This document shows, in pieces, positions 54,787 to 64,000 of a DNA stretch of 64,000 bases (position 1 is the first letter of the stretch; each line of letters starts with the position of its first letter). Location: contig NZ_WTTB01000004.1 in assembly GCF_009828835.1 (NCBI RefSeq), positions 124,001 through 188,000 of the forward strand, read 5' to 3'. This DNA is from Erysipelothrix urinaevulpis. GTDB lineage: Bacteria > Bacillota_I > Bacilli_A > Erysipelotrichales > Erysipelotrichaceae. A program made the translations under genes and the position numbers. The notes under the pieces were generated by a model that was not told the origin of the DNA, ran no database searches, and saw nothing but the letters and a program-made list of their open reading frames with translations.

Positions 54787-55863
54787 TTAAATGCTCAATG
54801 ATTCATTGTCTTCATCATACCAAACAGGGTTAATGAATTTTAGATAGCATTCTTCACCTTCTTCAAAAAACTTATGGTGAGGAGCTTGTACCTTAATTGT
54901 TTGTTCACCCATTTTAACATAGTATTCTGTATACTCTGCTAGAATAATACGACGTTCAATAATTGATTTAAACCCAGTTTCTTTGTTTATTTCAATTTCA
55001 CTTGGGCGAGTTGCAAGGGTTTTTACCAAGTGTTTTTTTGCGATATTACAGCTTATTTCTTGTTCTTGGTCGCCCTTTGCATAAACTTTTCCATCTTGTA
55101 AATCAACCTGGGTAAAGTTGGATTCACCTAAGAAGTTATGAACAAATAAATTAATGGGTTTATTGTATAAGTTTTCAGGTGTATCAACTTGAATAATTTC
55201 TCCTTTATCCATGACCAACATGCGATCTGACAATGCCAAAGCTTCTGATTGGTCATGAGTAACAAAGATAATTGTAAAGTTAAATTCTCGTTGTAAACGT
55301 TTAATTTCAAAACGCATACTTTCTCTTAGTTTAGGATCTAAGTTAGATAGAGGTTCATCTAACAATAGAATCCCTGGATTAACAACGATTGCACGAGCTA
55401 AGGCAATTCGTTGTTGTTCTCCACCCGATAAATCGGATGGATAAATGTGTGCTTGTTTGTCTAAGTTTGTTTGTTTTAAAGCAAGTTCAACTCTTTCTTT
55501 AATCTCTGCCTTGGATTTTTTTTGTACTTTCAATGGAAACGCAACGTTGTCAAAGACATTTAAATGTGGCCACACTGCGAAAGCTTGGAAAACCATTCCT
55601 AAGTTACGATCTTCAGGTTGAACGTATAAGTTTTTATCCTTTATAGAAACAGCTTTTCCTTCTAAATGAATTTCACCTTCTGATAAGTCTTCAAATCCAG
55701 CAATCATTCTTAAAGTCGTTGTTTTCCCACATCCAGAAGGACCTAGGAATGAGAAACATTCGCCTTTTTTGATATTTAGACTGAAGTCATTAACAGCAGT
55801 TATGGTTCCAAGTGTTTTGGTTGTAAAGCGTTTCGTTACATTTTTTAATTCAATTTGATTCAT
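54787..55863 (-). CDS. ABC transporter ATP-binding protein (FbpC/PotA-like)
   Basis: A 358-residue importer ATPase: Walker A GPSGCGKTT, signature LSGGEQQRIALARA, Walker B ILLLDEPLSNLDP, His switch FVTHDQSEAL, and a C-terminal TOBE domain (about 280-355). Last gene of an operon that has a second ATPase of the same type. It follows the permease gene by 2 bp. Confidence 0.93.
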   Translation of the reverse strand: MNQIELKNVTKRFTTKTLGTITAVNDFSLNIKKGECFSFLGPSGCGKTTTLRMIAGFEDLSEGEIHLEGKAVSIKDKNLYVQPEDRNLGMVFQAFAVWPHLNVFDNVAFPLKVQKKSKAEIKERVELALKQTNLDKQAHIYPSDLSGGEQQRIALARAIVVNPGILLLDEPLSNLDPKLRESMRFEIKRLQREFNFTIIFVTHDQSEALALSDRMLVMDKGEIIQVDTPENLYNKPINLFVHNFLGESNFTQVDLQDGKVYAKGDQEQEISCNIAKKHLVKTLATRPSEIEINKETGFKSIIERRIILAEYTEYYVKMGEQTIKVQAPHHKFFEEGEECYLKFINPVWYDEDNESLSI

Positions 55864-55865
55864 CG

Positions 55866-57593
55866 CTATACTCCCTTTCTATCTTTGGTAATTTGCGTAA
55901 TCACTGCATTACAAATAATAATTAACACAATTGTTAAGGTTGCAAGTGCACTCGCTTCTGTAATATATCCATCTGAGCGAAGTGAATAAATCGAGACCCC
56001 TAGAGTTCTGGTATAAGGTCCATAGAGCAATGCACTCGTTGTTAATTCTCGCATGGCTGGTAGGAAAATGAGGAAGAATCCAGATACCATGGCTGGCCTA
56101 ATTAGAGGGAACGTTATATCTTTCAGAGATTCGGTATGTGAGGCACCACATGAACGGGAGGCTTCTTCTAATGACGGGTGAACCTGTCTTAAAGCAGCCG
56201 AGGAAGCGTTCATAGAGAATGATAGATAACGCGCTAAATAGGCAATTAAAATAATCCAAATTGTGTTGTACAAGTTAATTCCACCAATTTTCCCTGACCA
56301 AGCAAGAATAACCCCAATGGCTAAAACTGTACCTGGTAATGAATATGGAAGCATGGACAAGAACTCAAGAACACCTTTTCCTTTAGGTTTGATTTTAATA
56401 ATAACATAAGCAATCATAACACCTAAGAACATATCAATGATACCTGCTGAAGTTGAAAGGAATAAGGAGTTTCTCAGACCATCGCGGACCATTGTATTAT
56501 TAAATAAGATATTTGAATAGTTCTTAAACGTCATGTTCGCAAACGTTAATGGTAATCCGTAAGACTTCAACAGTCCAACAAGGAAAATCATACCCATTGG
56601 AACAACAACAACCACAAACAATGTAACAAACGAAACAATTAGAAGAGGTATTTTAGCTCCACGCAACTTAATAAGTGTTGGACGCATACTCTTTCCTTTA
56701 ATAATATCGTAACTTCCTGATTTCAAGAGCATTCTTTGAGCAATCAGAGCAACCGATACGACCAAGACAAGCAAGATCGATAAGATTGAGGCTTCTCGAA
56801 TCCCTTGGAAACTACCAGATGAACGGTTGATCAACTGGAATATACGAGTTGGAAGTGTATAAATGTTTTGTGAGAACCCTAAAATTGAAGGAACTCCAAA
56901 GTGTGAAAGTGATGAAATCATAATTAGAAGGGCACCTGATGAAATTGCTGGACGAACAAGTGGCAAGGTAATCTTGCGAATAACATAGCCTTGTTTTGCA
57001 CCGGCAATACGAGCAGATTCTTCTAACGTTGGATCCATTCTTTCTAATGCACTAACAACTTGCATAAAAACAAATGGGAAGTAATACGATATCTCAACGA
57101 ATATAATTCCCCAAAGCGAGTTGATATTGATTGGAGCGCTACTTAAGTTAAAAGTAGCCATTAACCAATTATTCAAATATCCTCCACGACCTGATAATAA
57201 TAAATCCCAGGCCATCGCTCCAAAGAAAGGTGGAAACATATAAGGAATACTAAACAAAGCGCGCATGAATCCCTTCATTGGGATATCACTACGACCTAAG
57301 AGCCATGCATAAAATAATCCCATTGCTGTCCCGATTAACGTAACCCAGAAAGCAATCTTAATTGTATTCCACATTGATCCTAAGTTTTCAGGATCAAATA
57401 AAACTCGACCAAATGTCGCAATATCTAAACTACCATTACTAAATAAAGCATTATAGATAATCATCATGACAGGGATAATTGCTACAATAAATAAAATTAC
57501 AAAACTTAACACTGTCATAATTTGATCTAATGGTAATTTTTTTCCATCCAATGAGGCTAAATCTTTATTTTTTCTAAATCTATTTTTAAACAT
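55866..57593 (-). CDS. ABC transporter permease, fused two-domain (FbpB-like)
   Basis: A 575-residue permease of about 12 helices, with two BPD_transp_1 domains in tandem. Each has an EAA loop: LEESARIAGAKQGYVIRKI and LEEASRSCGASHTESLKDI. Fused permeases of this type serve Fe3+, thiamine, aminoethylphosphonate or hexose-phosphate importers. It overlaps the upstream ATPase gene by 1 bp. Confidence 0.92.
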   Translation of the reverse strand: MFKNRFRKNKDLASLDGKKLPLDQIMTVLSFVILFIVAIIPVMMIIYNALFSNGSLDIATFGRVLFDPENLGSMWNTIKIAFWVTLIGTAMGLFYAWLLGRSDIPMKGFMRALFSIPYMFPPFFGAMAWDLLLSGRGGYLNNWLMATFNLSSAPININSLWGIIFVEISYYFPFVFMQVVSALERMDPTLEESARIAGAKQGYVIRKITLPLVRPAISSGALLIMISSLSHFGVPSILGFSQNIYTLPTRIFQLINRSSGSFQGIREASILSILLVLVVSVALIAQRMLLKSGSYDIIKGKSMRPTLIKLRGAKIPLLIVSFVTLFVVVVVPMGMIFLVGLLKSYGLPLTFANMTFKNYSNILFNNTMVRDGLRNSLFLSTSAGIIDMFLGVMIAYVIIKIKPKGKGVLEFLSMLPYSLPGTVLAIGVILAWSGKIGGINLYNTIWIILIAYLARYLSFSMNASSAALRQVHPSLEEASRSCGASHTESLKDITFPLIRPAMVSGFFLIFLPAMRELTTSALLYGPYTRTLGVSIYSLRSDGYITEASALATLTIVLIIICNAVITQITKDRKGV

Positions 57594-58669
57594 TAATTTG
57601 CCTCACTTTCATAATAAAATTCTTTCATAAATTTCAATCCTACAGTTTCATTTTCGTCATAGTAACCATTTTGTAAGACATCAAGTGCAGATTGTTGAAC
57701 ACGGATTATCTGATCACCCAATTCAACAAAGTAATTCGTAACATTCCCAAGGAAAGTCACTGATTTTACTGTTGCTACACATTCCGACTCATCATCAAAT
57801 ACAATGTCCATTGGACGGACCGCTAGTTCATAAGCTTGTCCTTTTTCAATTGAATCATCAACATCTGAAATTTTGACTGAACCGTTTTTTGTCTCAATCA
57901 TGATTGAATCATTTTTAATTTCTACCGGTATAAAATTGGATATACCAATAAATTTGAAAACAAAACGATCAATTGGATTCATAACAATATCTATATCGTT
58001 ACCAATTTGTCGCAAGTATCCTTGATTATCCATAATTGCTAAATGATCACACAACTGTAACGATGCTTCTTGATCATGAGAAATGTAAATAATCGTTGTA
58101 CCAATCGTTTCTTGGATTTGACGAATTTCTTCAAGCATTGCTTCACGCAATTTTAAATCTAAGTTTGTGATGGGCTCATCCAGAACAATAAGTTCTGAAG
58201 ATGAAACTAAGGCACGAGCAATCGCAACACGTTGTTGCTGTCCACCACTCAATTGTGAAGGTAAGTGCTTTGCATATTCAGACATTTGAACTTGCGCTAA
58301 TGCCGCTTCTCCCATTTTAATTCTTTCTTCCTTTGGAACTTTACGTTTTTTCAAAGGATACATAACATTTTCTAAAACTGTTAAATGTGGCCAAACCGCA
58401 TAATCTTGAAATACTACTCCAATATTACGACGTTCTGGTGGTACATTAATTTTTTTCTTAGCATCAAATACGCACATATCCCCAATGTGAATCGCACCTG
58501 TTTCTGGTTTGATAAAACCACATAGCATTCTAATCAATGTAGTTTTACCGCAACCAGATGGGCCAATAACACCCATAATCTCTCCGTCTTCGACGTCAAG
58601 GCTAAGATTATCGATGATTTTTTTGTCTCCATAACTGAAAGACACATTTTCAAATCTTACTTTAGCCAT
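57593..58669 (-). CDS. ABC transporter ATP-binding protein, second ATPase
   Basis: A 358-residue ATPase like its neighbour: GPSGCGKTT, LSGGQQQRVAIARA, LIVLDEPITNLD, YISHDQEASL and a C-terminal TOBE-like part. Two complete ATPase genes with one fused permease suggests a heterodimeric motor. It lies 20 bp after the binding-protein gene. Confidence 0.92.
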   Translation of the reverse strand: MAKVRFENVSFSYGDKKIIDNLSLDVEDGEIMGVIGPSGCGKTTLIRMLCGFIKPETGAIHIGDMCVFDAKKKINVPPERRNIGVVFQDYAVWPHLTVLENVMYPLKKRKVPKEERIKMGEAALAQVQMSEYAKHLPSQLSGGQQQRVAIARALVSSSELIVLDEPITNLDLKLREAMLEEIRQIQETIGTTIIYISHDQEASLQLCDHLAIMDNQGYLRQIGNDIDIVMNPIDRFVFKFIGISNFIPVEIKNDSIMIETKNGSVKISDVDDSIEKGQAYELAVRPMDIVFDDESECVATVKSVTFLGNVTNYFVELGDQIIRVQQSALDVLQNGYYDENETVGLKFMKEFYYESEAN

Positions 58670-58689
58670 TACTTTCTCCTTACTTAATA

Positions 58690-59715
58690 TTATTTAAATA
58701 TTGCATCAAATTCTTTAAGAATTTCAGCACTTTCCTTCGCTACAATTGAATCATCAACTTGCATTGATTTTGAAATAATCTCATCAATTGGCATTGATCC
58801 TTCTTTAATAACATCTGGTCTAATTGGTGTAGTATCTGTTGAAGCCAAGATTTCTTGACCTTCTTTTGAAATAATGAAGTCATAGAGAAGTTTTCCATTT
58901 TCTTGGTTTGGTGAATCTTTTACCAAAGCAATTGGACTTGAAACAACAACCATATCTTGGTCAGGGTATGTAAAGCGAATACGTGATCCATCTTTTTCTA
59001 ATGTTTGAGTAACATAGTCAACACCAATTGCTGCTTTATAAGCATTTGCCGCAACTTTTGTATGTGCTGAAGTTGTTCCTGATTCTAACTCAGTTCCTTG
59101 TTCTTTCAATTGTTTGAAGAAATCTAGACCGTAGTCAGGATGATTCATTAATCCAGCAACAAGATAGAATGTCGTTCCTGACTCTCCTGGGTCAGTCATA
59201 ACAATTTGATCTTTAAACTCTGGTTTTAAGAGATCTTTCCATGTTTTAGGGATATTAGCATCTTCGACGTTATCTTTATTTGTTGCTAATCCCATAACAA
59301 CTAAACGTGCTCCAATATACATATTGTCTGGATCTTTAAATTTTTCGTTAATAACTTCTGCTTCTTTTGATTCATAAGGTTCTAAAATCCCTTGTTCTTT
59401 AAAAGTTACATAGTTTGACGGATCTCCAATCCAAACAACGTCTGTTGCAATTTGTCCTGATTGAGCTTCTGTTGCCATCTTTGTTGCTACTTTACCAGTA
59501 CCTGCAGCATAATAATCCATTTTAATTTCTGGATATTTTGCTTCGAACCCTTTCTTTAAAGCATCGAGTTGAGCTTCTTTAAGTGATGAGTAAAGCATGA
59601 CTTTGTTACCAGCATCTGCTTCCCCCTCTGAGGTATTGTCATCACCTTTCTTACCACAACCGGTAAGGACTAGCATTAAAACTAATACACTTAAAAGCAT
59701 CTTTTTTGCTTTCAT
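58690..59715 (-). CDS. Extracellular solute-binding lipoprotein (Fe3+/phosphorylated-solute type)
   Basis: A 341-residue lipoprotein with lipobox LVLTGC and an acidic linker, then a type 2 binding fold: VMLYSSLKEAQLDALKKGFE, DVVWIGDPSNYVTF, KTWKDLLKPEFKDQIVMTDP. The fold fits the FbpA/AfuA/PhnS group, which binds ferric iron, hexose phosphates or aminoethylphosphonate. I see no clear twin-Tyr iron site, so an organic phosphate may be as likely. First gene of the operon, divergent from an AraC regulator. GGGAGGAATT precedes the ATG. Confidence 0.88.
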   Translation of the reverse strand: MKAKKMLLSVLVLMLVLTGCGKKGDDNTSEGEADAGNKVMLYSSLKEAQLDALKKGFEAKYPEIKMDYYAAGTGKVATKMATEAQSGQIATDVVWIGDPSNYVTFKEQGILEPYESKEAEVINEKFKDPDNMYIGARLVVMGLATNKDNVEDANIPKTWKDLLKPEFKDQIVMTDPGESGTTFYLVAGLMNHPDYGLDFFKQLKEQGTELESGTTSAHTKVAANAYKAAIGVDYVTQTLEKDGSRIRFTYPDQDMVVVSSPIALVKDSPNQENGKLLYDFIISKEGQEILASTDTTPIRPDVIKEGSMPIDEIISKSMQVDDSIVAKESAEILKEFDAIFK

Positions 59716-59871
59716 TATAATTCCTCCCTTTTCTGTATGAATGCACTTACATCATAGGTAATAAGTGTTGTTTGTGATAGTTCAATATTTTGATTTAGAG
59801 CAAAACTCAAGATAATGAATGGGCTTTCAACACGGAAAGGTTTATGATAATATTAGTGTCGAGGTGAAGGT

Positions 59872-61941
59872 ATGAAATTTTTTAAATCTAAGCATTCTTA
59901 TATGGCAACGACGTGGATTTTGAATATAATTATAGTTTTTATCTGTACTTCAGCGATTTTTATTGGTCTAGCGAGTTTCTATACAAAAAAACGATTAGAT
60001 AGCTTCCTATCTTATAATGTAAAAATGCAAGAAGGAATCCAAGCAATGATAGACCACTCATTAGACACCGTTCGTTATTCTGCCTTCAATACATTCTATT
60101 CACCCGATGTCGAGCGTTTAAGACATTCTGACAATCTAAATAATTATGAAATGATTCAAGGAACTCGATCAATCAATTCGCTTGCAAGTACTAACACCTA
60201 TATTCATTCCGTTTATGTCTATAATAAGGATGTTAATAAAGTATTTACAACTCATCTTGGTACCTTAACAAAAGAAAACTTTGATGACATTGATGTCTTT
60301 AATCAAAAATATGACCAACCCACCCCACGGAATCTTAAAGTAAATAATAAACATATTTGGGTTTATACATTGACCTTCAAGGATTTCAAAGAAGAAAATA
60401 GTTCACTGGTTGTGAATATTGACGCCAATATGTTTAATAATTCTATTTTTACCACCGATCAAGCGGACGAATACCTTTATATACCATCCGTTAATAAAAC
60501 ATTTTATTCTGAAAACAATCAAAAAATAAGAGATATTGATGAGCTTGCTCACAAGTTCAACCATGAAACAGGCTATGTACGGCTACCCAATAAACATTTA
60601 TTATTCTACTCTTCCATGCCGAATCTAGGTTGGACCTTTATAAAAGAAATTGATCAAAGTTTAATTGGTCAATCTGATGCAATGATTCTAAGTTTTAGTT
60701 TTATTATTTTCTCTATCATTTCGATGATGTTTGGCTTACTCTATTTGAATATAAAGAAACGTTATCATAAACCCCTTCGAAGTATTATTGATGAATTTAA
60801 CATTGATGATCATGAAGATGCTCGATTTAATGCAGTATTACACCAATGGATAAATTCTCAGAAAATTCAAGGATTAAAAATTGAAGAGAATAAAAAACAA
60901 GATCACCTTGAACAAATTATTTTAGGTCAGTGTCAAAATTGCATTCAAGATATTGTGACTAACATTGATTTTTTAACAGGATTCCACATGACGTTGTTTA
61001 GAAGTGATGCTCTTTTAATTGATACTTTAGAAGAGTATATGAAAGATATTCCCTATGAAATTGTCTTTTTAGGAAAATATACCGTACTATTTACACAACA
61101 ACTGCATAAAGAACATTTTTTAAATATGAGTGATGCACTCCAAATATCAATCATTCAAAGCAGACACTGCATGATTAATGATGCGAAAGATGGTTTTGAT
61201 AATCTGAAAGAAATCGATGATCTCATCATCATGAATCCATCTCTTCTTTATCGTGATGAATCGAATTTGCCAGACTTCTCAATTGATTTAGATCAAACCA
61301 TTGAATATGAAACAAATTTCCTACAATCTTTAATGAGGACTGAGCAACAGCAAGCGTGGGACGCTTTGAATCAGTGGTATGATTCATTAAAAAACGTCCG
61401 ATACACTTCAATTTTGTTTTTCTATAATAAACTTTTTGTACGATTAAGAATTCTCATTGCTGAGGAACTCCCTGAAGAGCCTATTATTTCAATTCGAGAA
61501 TTTGAGGAGCGTTTACGCAATACAAATGATATCAAACATATTAACCATTACATTGAACATCTTGCCTATCGTTACCTTGATTACCATGAAAGTAAAAAAG
61601 AAAATCGTATTTTAAATTTAATTTCCAATGTTAAAACCTTTATTGATAAAAATATTTGCGATCCTAATTTCTCAACAAATTGTGTTTCAGAAGAATTTGA
61701 TTTAAGTTCAACACACTTAAGTCGCCTCTTTAAAACCTATGAAACCTATTCTGTTAGTGAATATATTACCATTTCTAGACTTGATCGAGCTTGTAATCTT
61801 TTAATAAACACAGATCGTTCGATTAAGGATATCTCAAAAGACTGTGGCATTATTAATACACCTTATTTCTACACGGTGTTTAAAAAATATTTTGATTGTT
61901 CACCTAGCCAATATAGAAAAAATAATAAAATAAAAAAGTAA
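59872..61941 (+). CDS. Membrane-bound AraC-family regulator
   Basis: A 689-residue regulator with a transmembrane helix near residues 13-35, an extracytoplasmic sensor of about 230 residues (Cache-like), a second helix near 265-290, a cytoplasmic linker, and a C-terminal AraC DNA-binding domain with two HTH motifs (about 590-685: STNCVSEEFDLSSTHLSRLF and SIKDISKDCGIINTPYFYTV). This single-protein sensor type reads an external ligand. Divergent from the ABC importer operon, it probably controls it. GAGGTGAAGGT precedes the ATG. Confidence 0.88.
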   Translation: MKFFKSKHSYMATTWILNIIIVFICTSAIFIGLASFYTKKRLDSFLSYNVKMQEGIQAMIDHSLDTVRYSAFNTFYSPDVERLRHSDNLNNYEMIQGTRSINSLASTNTYIHSVYVYNKDVNKVFTTHLGTLTKENFDDIDVFNQKYDQPTPRNLKVNNKHIWVYTLTFKDFKEENSSLVVNIDANMFNNSIFTTDQADEYLYIPSVNKTFYSENNQKIRDIDELAHKFNHETGYVRLPNKHLLFYSSMPNLGWTFIKEIDQSLIGQSDAMILSFSFIIFSIISMMFGLLYLNIKKRYHKPLRSIIDEFNIDDHEDARFNAVLHQWINSQKIQGLKIEENKKQDHLEQIILGQCQNCIQDIVTNIDFLTGFHMTLFRSDALLIDTLEEYMKDIPYEIVFLGKYTVLFTQQLHKEHFLNMSDALQISIIQSRHCMINDAKDGFDNLKEIDDLIIMNPSLLYRDESNLPDFSIDLDQTIEYETNFLQSLMRTEQQQAWDALNQWYDSLKNVRYTSILFFYNKLFVRLRILIAEELPEEPIISIREFEERLRNTNDIKHINHYIEHLAYRYLDYHESKKENRILNLISNVKTFIDKNICDPNFSTNCVSEEFDLSSTHLSRLFKTYETYSVSEYITISRLDRACNLLINTDRSIKDISKDCGIINTPYFYTVFKKYFDCSPSQYRKNNKIKK

Positions 61942-61958
61942 CCATGGGTTACTTTTTT
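61932..61958. terminator. Bidirectional terminator
   Basis: AAAAAAGTAACC and GGTTACTTTTTT form a perfect 12-bp stem around ATG. It ends the AraC gene and the TauE/SafE gene. Confidence 0.9.
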
Positions 61959-62748
61959 AAAATAGTTGTCCTATAATTTTAATCGCATTGGTGATGTTGA
62001 TAAAAAATATCACCGCAATGATACTTTGATAGACTTTTTTTACGGTGTCTGAATTGCATTTTTTATTACAGTAAGCTCCGAGAGTACCACCAATTAACGC
62101 TGATACGATAATCAGTGGTAAAGGTTTTAAGTCATAACTTAAATAACTTGCATTAAGTATCTCATTGAGCAGCTTTGATCCTTGAGAAAATATAATACTC
62201 AGAATCGAGTAAATTGTAGCTTCTTTAATCGATAATGCATAGATAAGCATCAATAAAGCGACATTTAATGGGCCTCCCCCGATGCCTAAAAAACTTGCTA
62301 AAAAACCTAATACAACGCCAATTGATATACTTTTACCATAACTTATCGTTAAATTAAGCGATACAGGCTGCTTGGAATAAAGATACGAGAAAATTAAGGT
62401 TATGATAATAATGATAATTTGAATTAGATTTACAAATAACTCATTTTTGGTTGAATTAAGTAAACTTGCGAAGACGATCGATCCTAAAACTCCCCCTATA
62501 ATTGAACCACTGCTTATACCCACGGCAACTTGATAATTAATGGATGATTTCATTTGTATTTGCTTGATTGTTGAAGCTATTGCCATAATAAAAACAGCGA
62601 CTGATGAATAAAAAGATATTTCTACGAGACTATGAAACCCTAAAAAATCAAAAACAGGTTTAATAATTGAACCGCCACCTAATCCGGATATTGCTCCCAA
62701 AATGTTTGCTGAAACAATCACCAAAGCATATATTATGAGTTTAATCAT
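61957..62748 (-). CDS. TauE/SafE-family sulfite/anion exporter
   Basis: A 263-residue eight-helix membrane protein with two inverted halves marked by ISGLGGGSIIKPVFDFL and FLGIGGGPLNVALLM. The family moves sulfite, sulfoacetate or similar anions out. Its start overlaps the end of the maturase gene by 8 bp, which supports export of sulfate/sulfite released by a sulfatase. Confidence 0.88.
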   Translation of the reverse strand: MIKLIIYALVIVSANILGAISGLGGGSIIKPVFDFLGFHSLVEISFYSSVAVFIMAIASTIKQIQMKSSINYQVAVGISSGSIIGGVLGSIVFASLLNSTKNELFVNLIQIIIIIITLIFSYLYSKQPVSLNLTISYGKSISIGVVLGFLASFLGIGGGPLNVALLMLIYALSIKEATIYSILSIIFSQGSKLLNEILNASYLSYDLKPLPLIIVSALIGGTLGAYCNKKCNSDTVKKVYQSIIAVIFFINITNAIKIIGQLF

Positions 62749-63880
62749 ATTGATTTATTTCCGAACTTTGAATAATTTTGTTTAGATGGAGAATTATTTG
62801 GGGTATCTTTGATGTAAACGTATCAAGGACATGTTGATAACCACAGAATGTTCCATCCTCACTTACGTACATTGTTTTATTCATCCGTTTACAGCCGTTT
62901 CCACACATCTTTTGGTAAGGACATGTGCCACACTTTAGCGATTCTGATTTTTTTGAAAAGATAAATTCCCAAGCTTTGGGCTGTGCTGATAGTTGAGCAA
63001 GGGTCAGTTCAGTAATATTTCCTAGGTAATAATCATCAAGAACATAAAAATCACAGGGAAAAACACTGCCGTCTGCTTCAATAACAAATTGTATTTGGCA
63101 CCGTCCTAACATACCACAAGCAGTTTCTTGTCCTTTAACAAATAAGTTAAATATATCATCAAAGAGTTTAATGCTTAGATAATGTTTCTTTTCCAATTCT
63201 TTTAACCATCGATCAATCAAACAATCATAAAAGCTAGAAAAAAGTTCGGGTGTTAAGTTATACAGGTGTGAATTACACAAATTAAAGTCTTCCAAACACG
63301 GAATAAATTGGACATATTCAATCTTTTCTTGTAATAGAAAATCGAATATTTCATTTGGGTGTCTTGCAATCTCTTTACTTAAAACAGTTAGGACATTGTA
63401 CTCAATTGAATACAGATCAAAAAGTTGTTTAGTGTGAATTACTTTATCATAGGAACCTTTTTGGAGCCATGTAACCCGTCCTTGATCATGAAATTCTTTG
63501 GGTCCATCAATCGATAAACCGACTAAAAAATTATATTTTTTGAAAAACTTACACCACTCATCGGTAATTAAAGTCCCATTGGTTTGTATTGAATAGCTCA
63601 CATTAATACTTTTTGTTTTCTTCTCGACATAATCGACCAAGGTTTGGAAATAGTCTAATCCATCAATCGTTGGTTCTCCCCCTTGAAATGCTAATGTTAA
63701 ATAATCACCTTCCTCCACACTTTTGAAGATGTTATCAATCATTTTATAGGTGGTTTCACTCGTCATTTTCCCATATGATTTTATATCTCTTAGAGAGCTT
63801 ATATCATTGTAGAAGCAATACTTACATTTTAAATTACAAACGGATGATGCAGGTTTGATTAACACTGAAAATTGTCTCAT
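62741..63880 (-). CDS. Anaerobic sulfatase-maturating radical SAM enzyme
   Basis: A 379-residue anSME-type protein. The radical SAM cluster motif CNLKCKYC is at residues 15-22, with GGEP later. The C-terminal SPASM domain has CGMLGRCQ, FPCDFYVL (with the family's Asp) and CGTCPYQKMCGNGCKRM. It turns an active-site Cys or Ser of a sulfatase into formylglycine without oxygen. AAAGGATTTATC precedes the ATG. No sulfatase is in the window; a target may be encoded upstream, beyond 64000. Confidence 0.9.
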   Translation of the reverse strand: MRQFSVLIKPASSVCNLKCKYCFYNDISSLRDIKSYGKMTSETTYKMIDNIFKSVEEGDYLTLAFQGGEPTIDGLDYFQTLVDYVEKKTKSINVSYSIQTNGTLITDEWCKFFKKYNFLVGLSIDGPKEFHDQGRVTWLQKGSYDKVIHTKQLFDLYSIEYNVLTVLSKEIARHPNEIFDFLLQEKIEYVQFIPCLEDFNLCNSHLYNLTPELFSSFYDCLIDRWLKELEKKHYLSIKLFDDIFNLFVKGQETACGMLGRCQIQFVIEADGSVFPCDFYVLDDYYLGNITELTLAQLSAQPKAWEFIFSKKSESLKCGTCPYQKMCGNGCKRMNKTMYVSEDGTFCGYQHVLDTFTSKIPQIILHLNKIIQSSEINQYD

Positions 63881-63912
63881 GATAAATCCTTTCTATACGC
63901 TTTTAAACACAA

Positions 63913-63941
63913 CAAAAGGGAGACTGAAGTCTCCCTGTTTT
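63913..63941 (-). terminator. Intrinsic terminator of a gene beyond the right edge
   Basis: GGGAGACT and AGTCTCCC pair around 2 nt and are followed by TTTT on the minus strand. It is placed to end a gene entering from the right. Confidence 0.7.
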
Positions 63942-63960
63942 GCCAATCTATTCTCAACAG

Positions 63961-64000
63961 TTAGCATTCATATCGCTTAATTGAATTGTCGATTATATAA
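63961..64000 (-). CDS. Possible C-terminal end of an upstream gene, partial
   Basis: The minus strand is open from the window edge to a TAA at 63961-63963 and reads YIIDNSIKRYEC before the stop. A terminator follows 20 bp later. That is all the support there is. If it is real, it is the gene before the sulfatase maturase and could be its sulfatase. Confidence 0.3.
   Translation of the reverse strand, partial: YIIDNSIKRYEC

Overview
The window is low-GC DNA with short intergenic gaps, AGGAGG-type ribosome binding sites and many intrinsic terminators. It carries several phosphotransferase (PTS) sugar systems, CcpA-type cre sites and an LPxTG-style adhesin architecture. This points to a host-associated, fermentative member of the Bacillota. 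Overall gene content would suit an Erysipelotrichales organism (Erysipelothrix-like), but that placement is an inference without a database search. No rRNA, tRNA, CRISPR array or intact insertion sequence was seen. Most genes lie on the minus strand.

Layout. 1-3453: a large surface adhesin, cut by the left edge, with a choice-of-anchor A domain and nine Cna_B-type repeats. 3593-9392: an operon read leftward (nanE, PTS IIC, HAD phosphatase, DUF4127, RpiR regulator, SGNH hydrolase) that looks like amino-sugar uptake and catabolism. 9457-14551: sbcC/sbcD and an MgtC-like protein. 14573-27000: housekeeping and metabolic genes: GNAT acetyltransferases, an HprK/PEPCK-like P-loop protein paired with MepB, a GlcD-like oxidase, a GyrI-like protein, PepV dipeptidase with a YfcC carrier, a GDPD, an MFS carrier, a zinc protease and a DUF4886 protein.

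27036-31736 is the least ordinary part. An ABC exporter operon and a small lipoprotein gene, which should be direct neighbours, are separated by a plasmid-derived insertion. It is bounded by 388-bp direct repeats with a period of 2,556 bp. Inside are a 5'-truncated Rep_3 plasmid initiator and a secreted-protein gene followed by a tiny two-helix membrane protein, which together resemble a bacteriocin/immunity pair. Two inverted, diverged copies of a ~129-bp structured element with covarying hairpin stems flank that pair and look like oriT or recombination sites.

31855-34776: a MerR regulator, a PTS IIC-like carrier and a D-2-hydroxyacid dehydrogenase, with a 19-bp-spacer MerR-type promoter. 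34850-39000: a trehalose PTS operon with a complete antitermination leader (promoter, cre, RAT, terminator) and its BglG/LicT-type antiterminator. 39076-45254: a LysR-linked quinate/shikimate-like operon (two MFS carriers, AroE-like dehydrogenase, FMN/Fe-S/FAD old yellow enzyme). 45495-49270: a YxeA-like protein, HAD phosphatase, GH1 6-phospho-beta-glucosidase and a divergent RpiR regulator. 49279-54576: a mannose-family PTS (IIC-IID-IIA-IIB) with a tyrosine-phosphatase-like enzyme and a Mga/BglG-like regulator. 54787-61941: a ferric/phosphorylated-solute-type ABC importer with two ATPases and a divergent membrane AraC regulator. 61957-63880: a TauE/SafE exporter and an anaerobic sulfatase-maturating radical SAM enzyme; a further minus-strand gene probably ends at 63961.

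Start sites were set by ribosome binding site position. In several genes the longest frame begins at an unlikely upstream GTG or TTG and was shortened.
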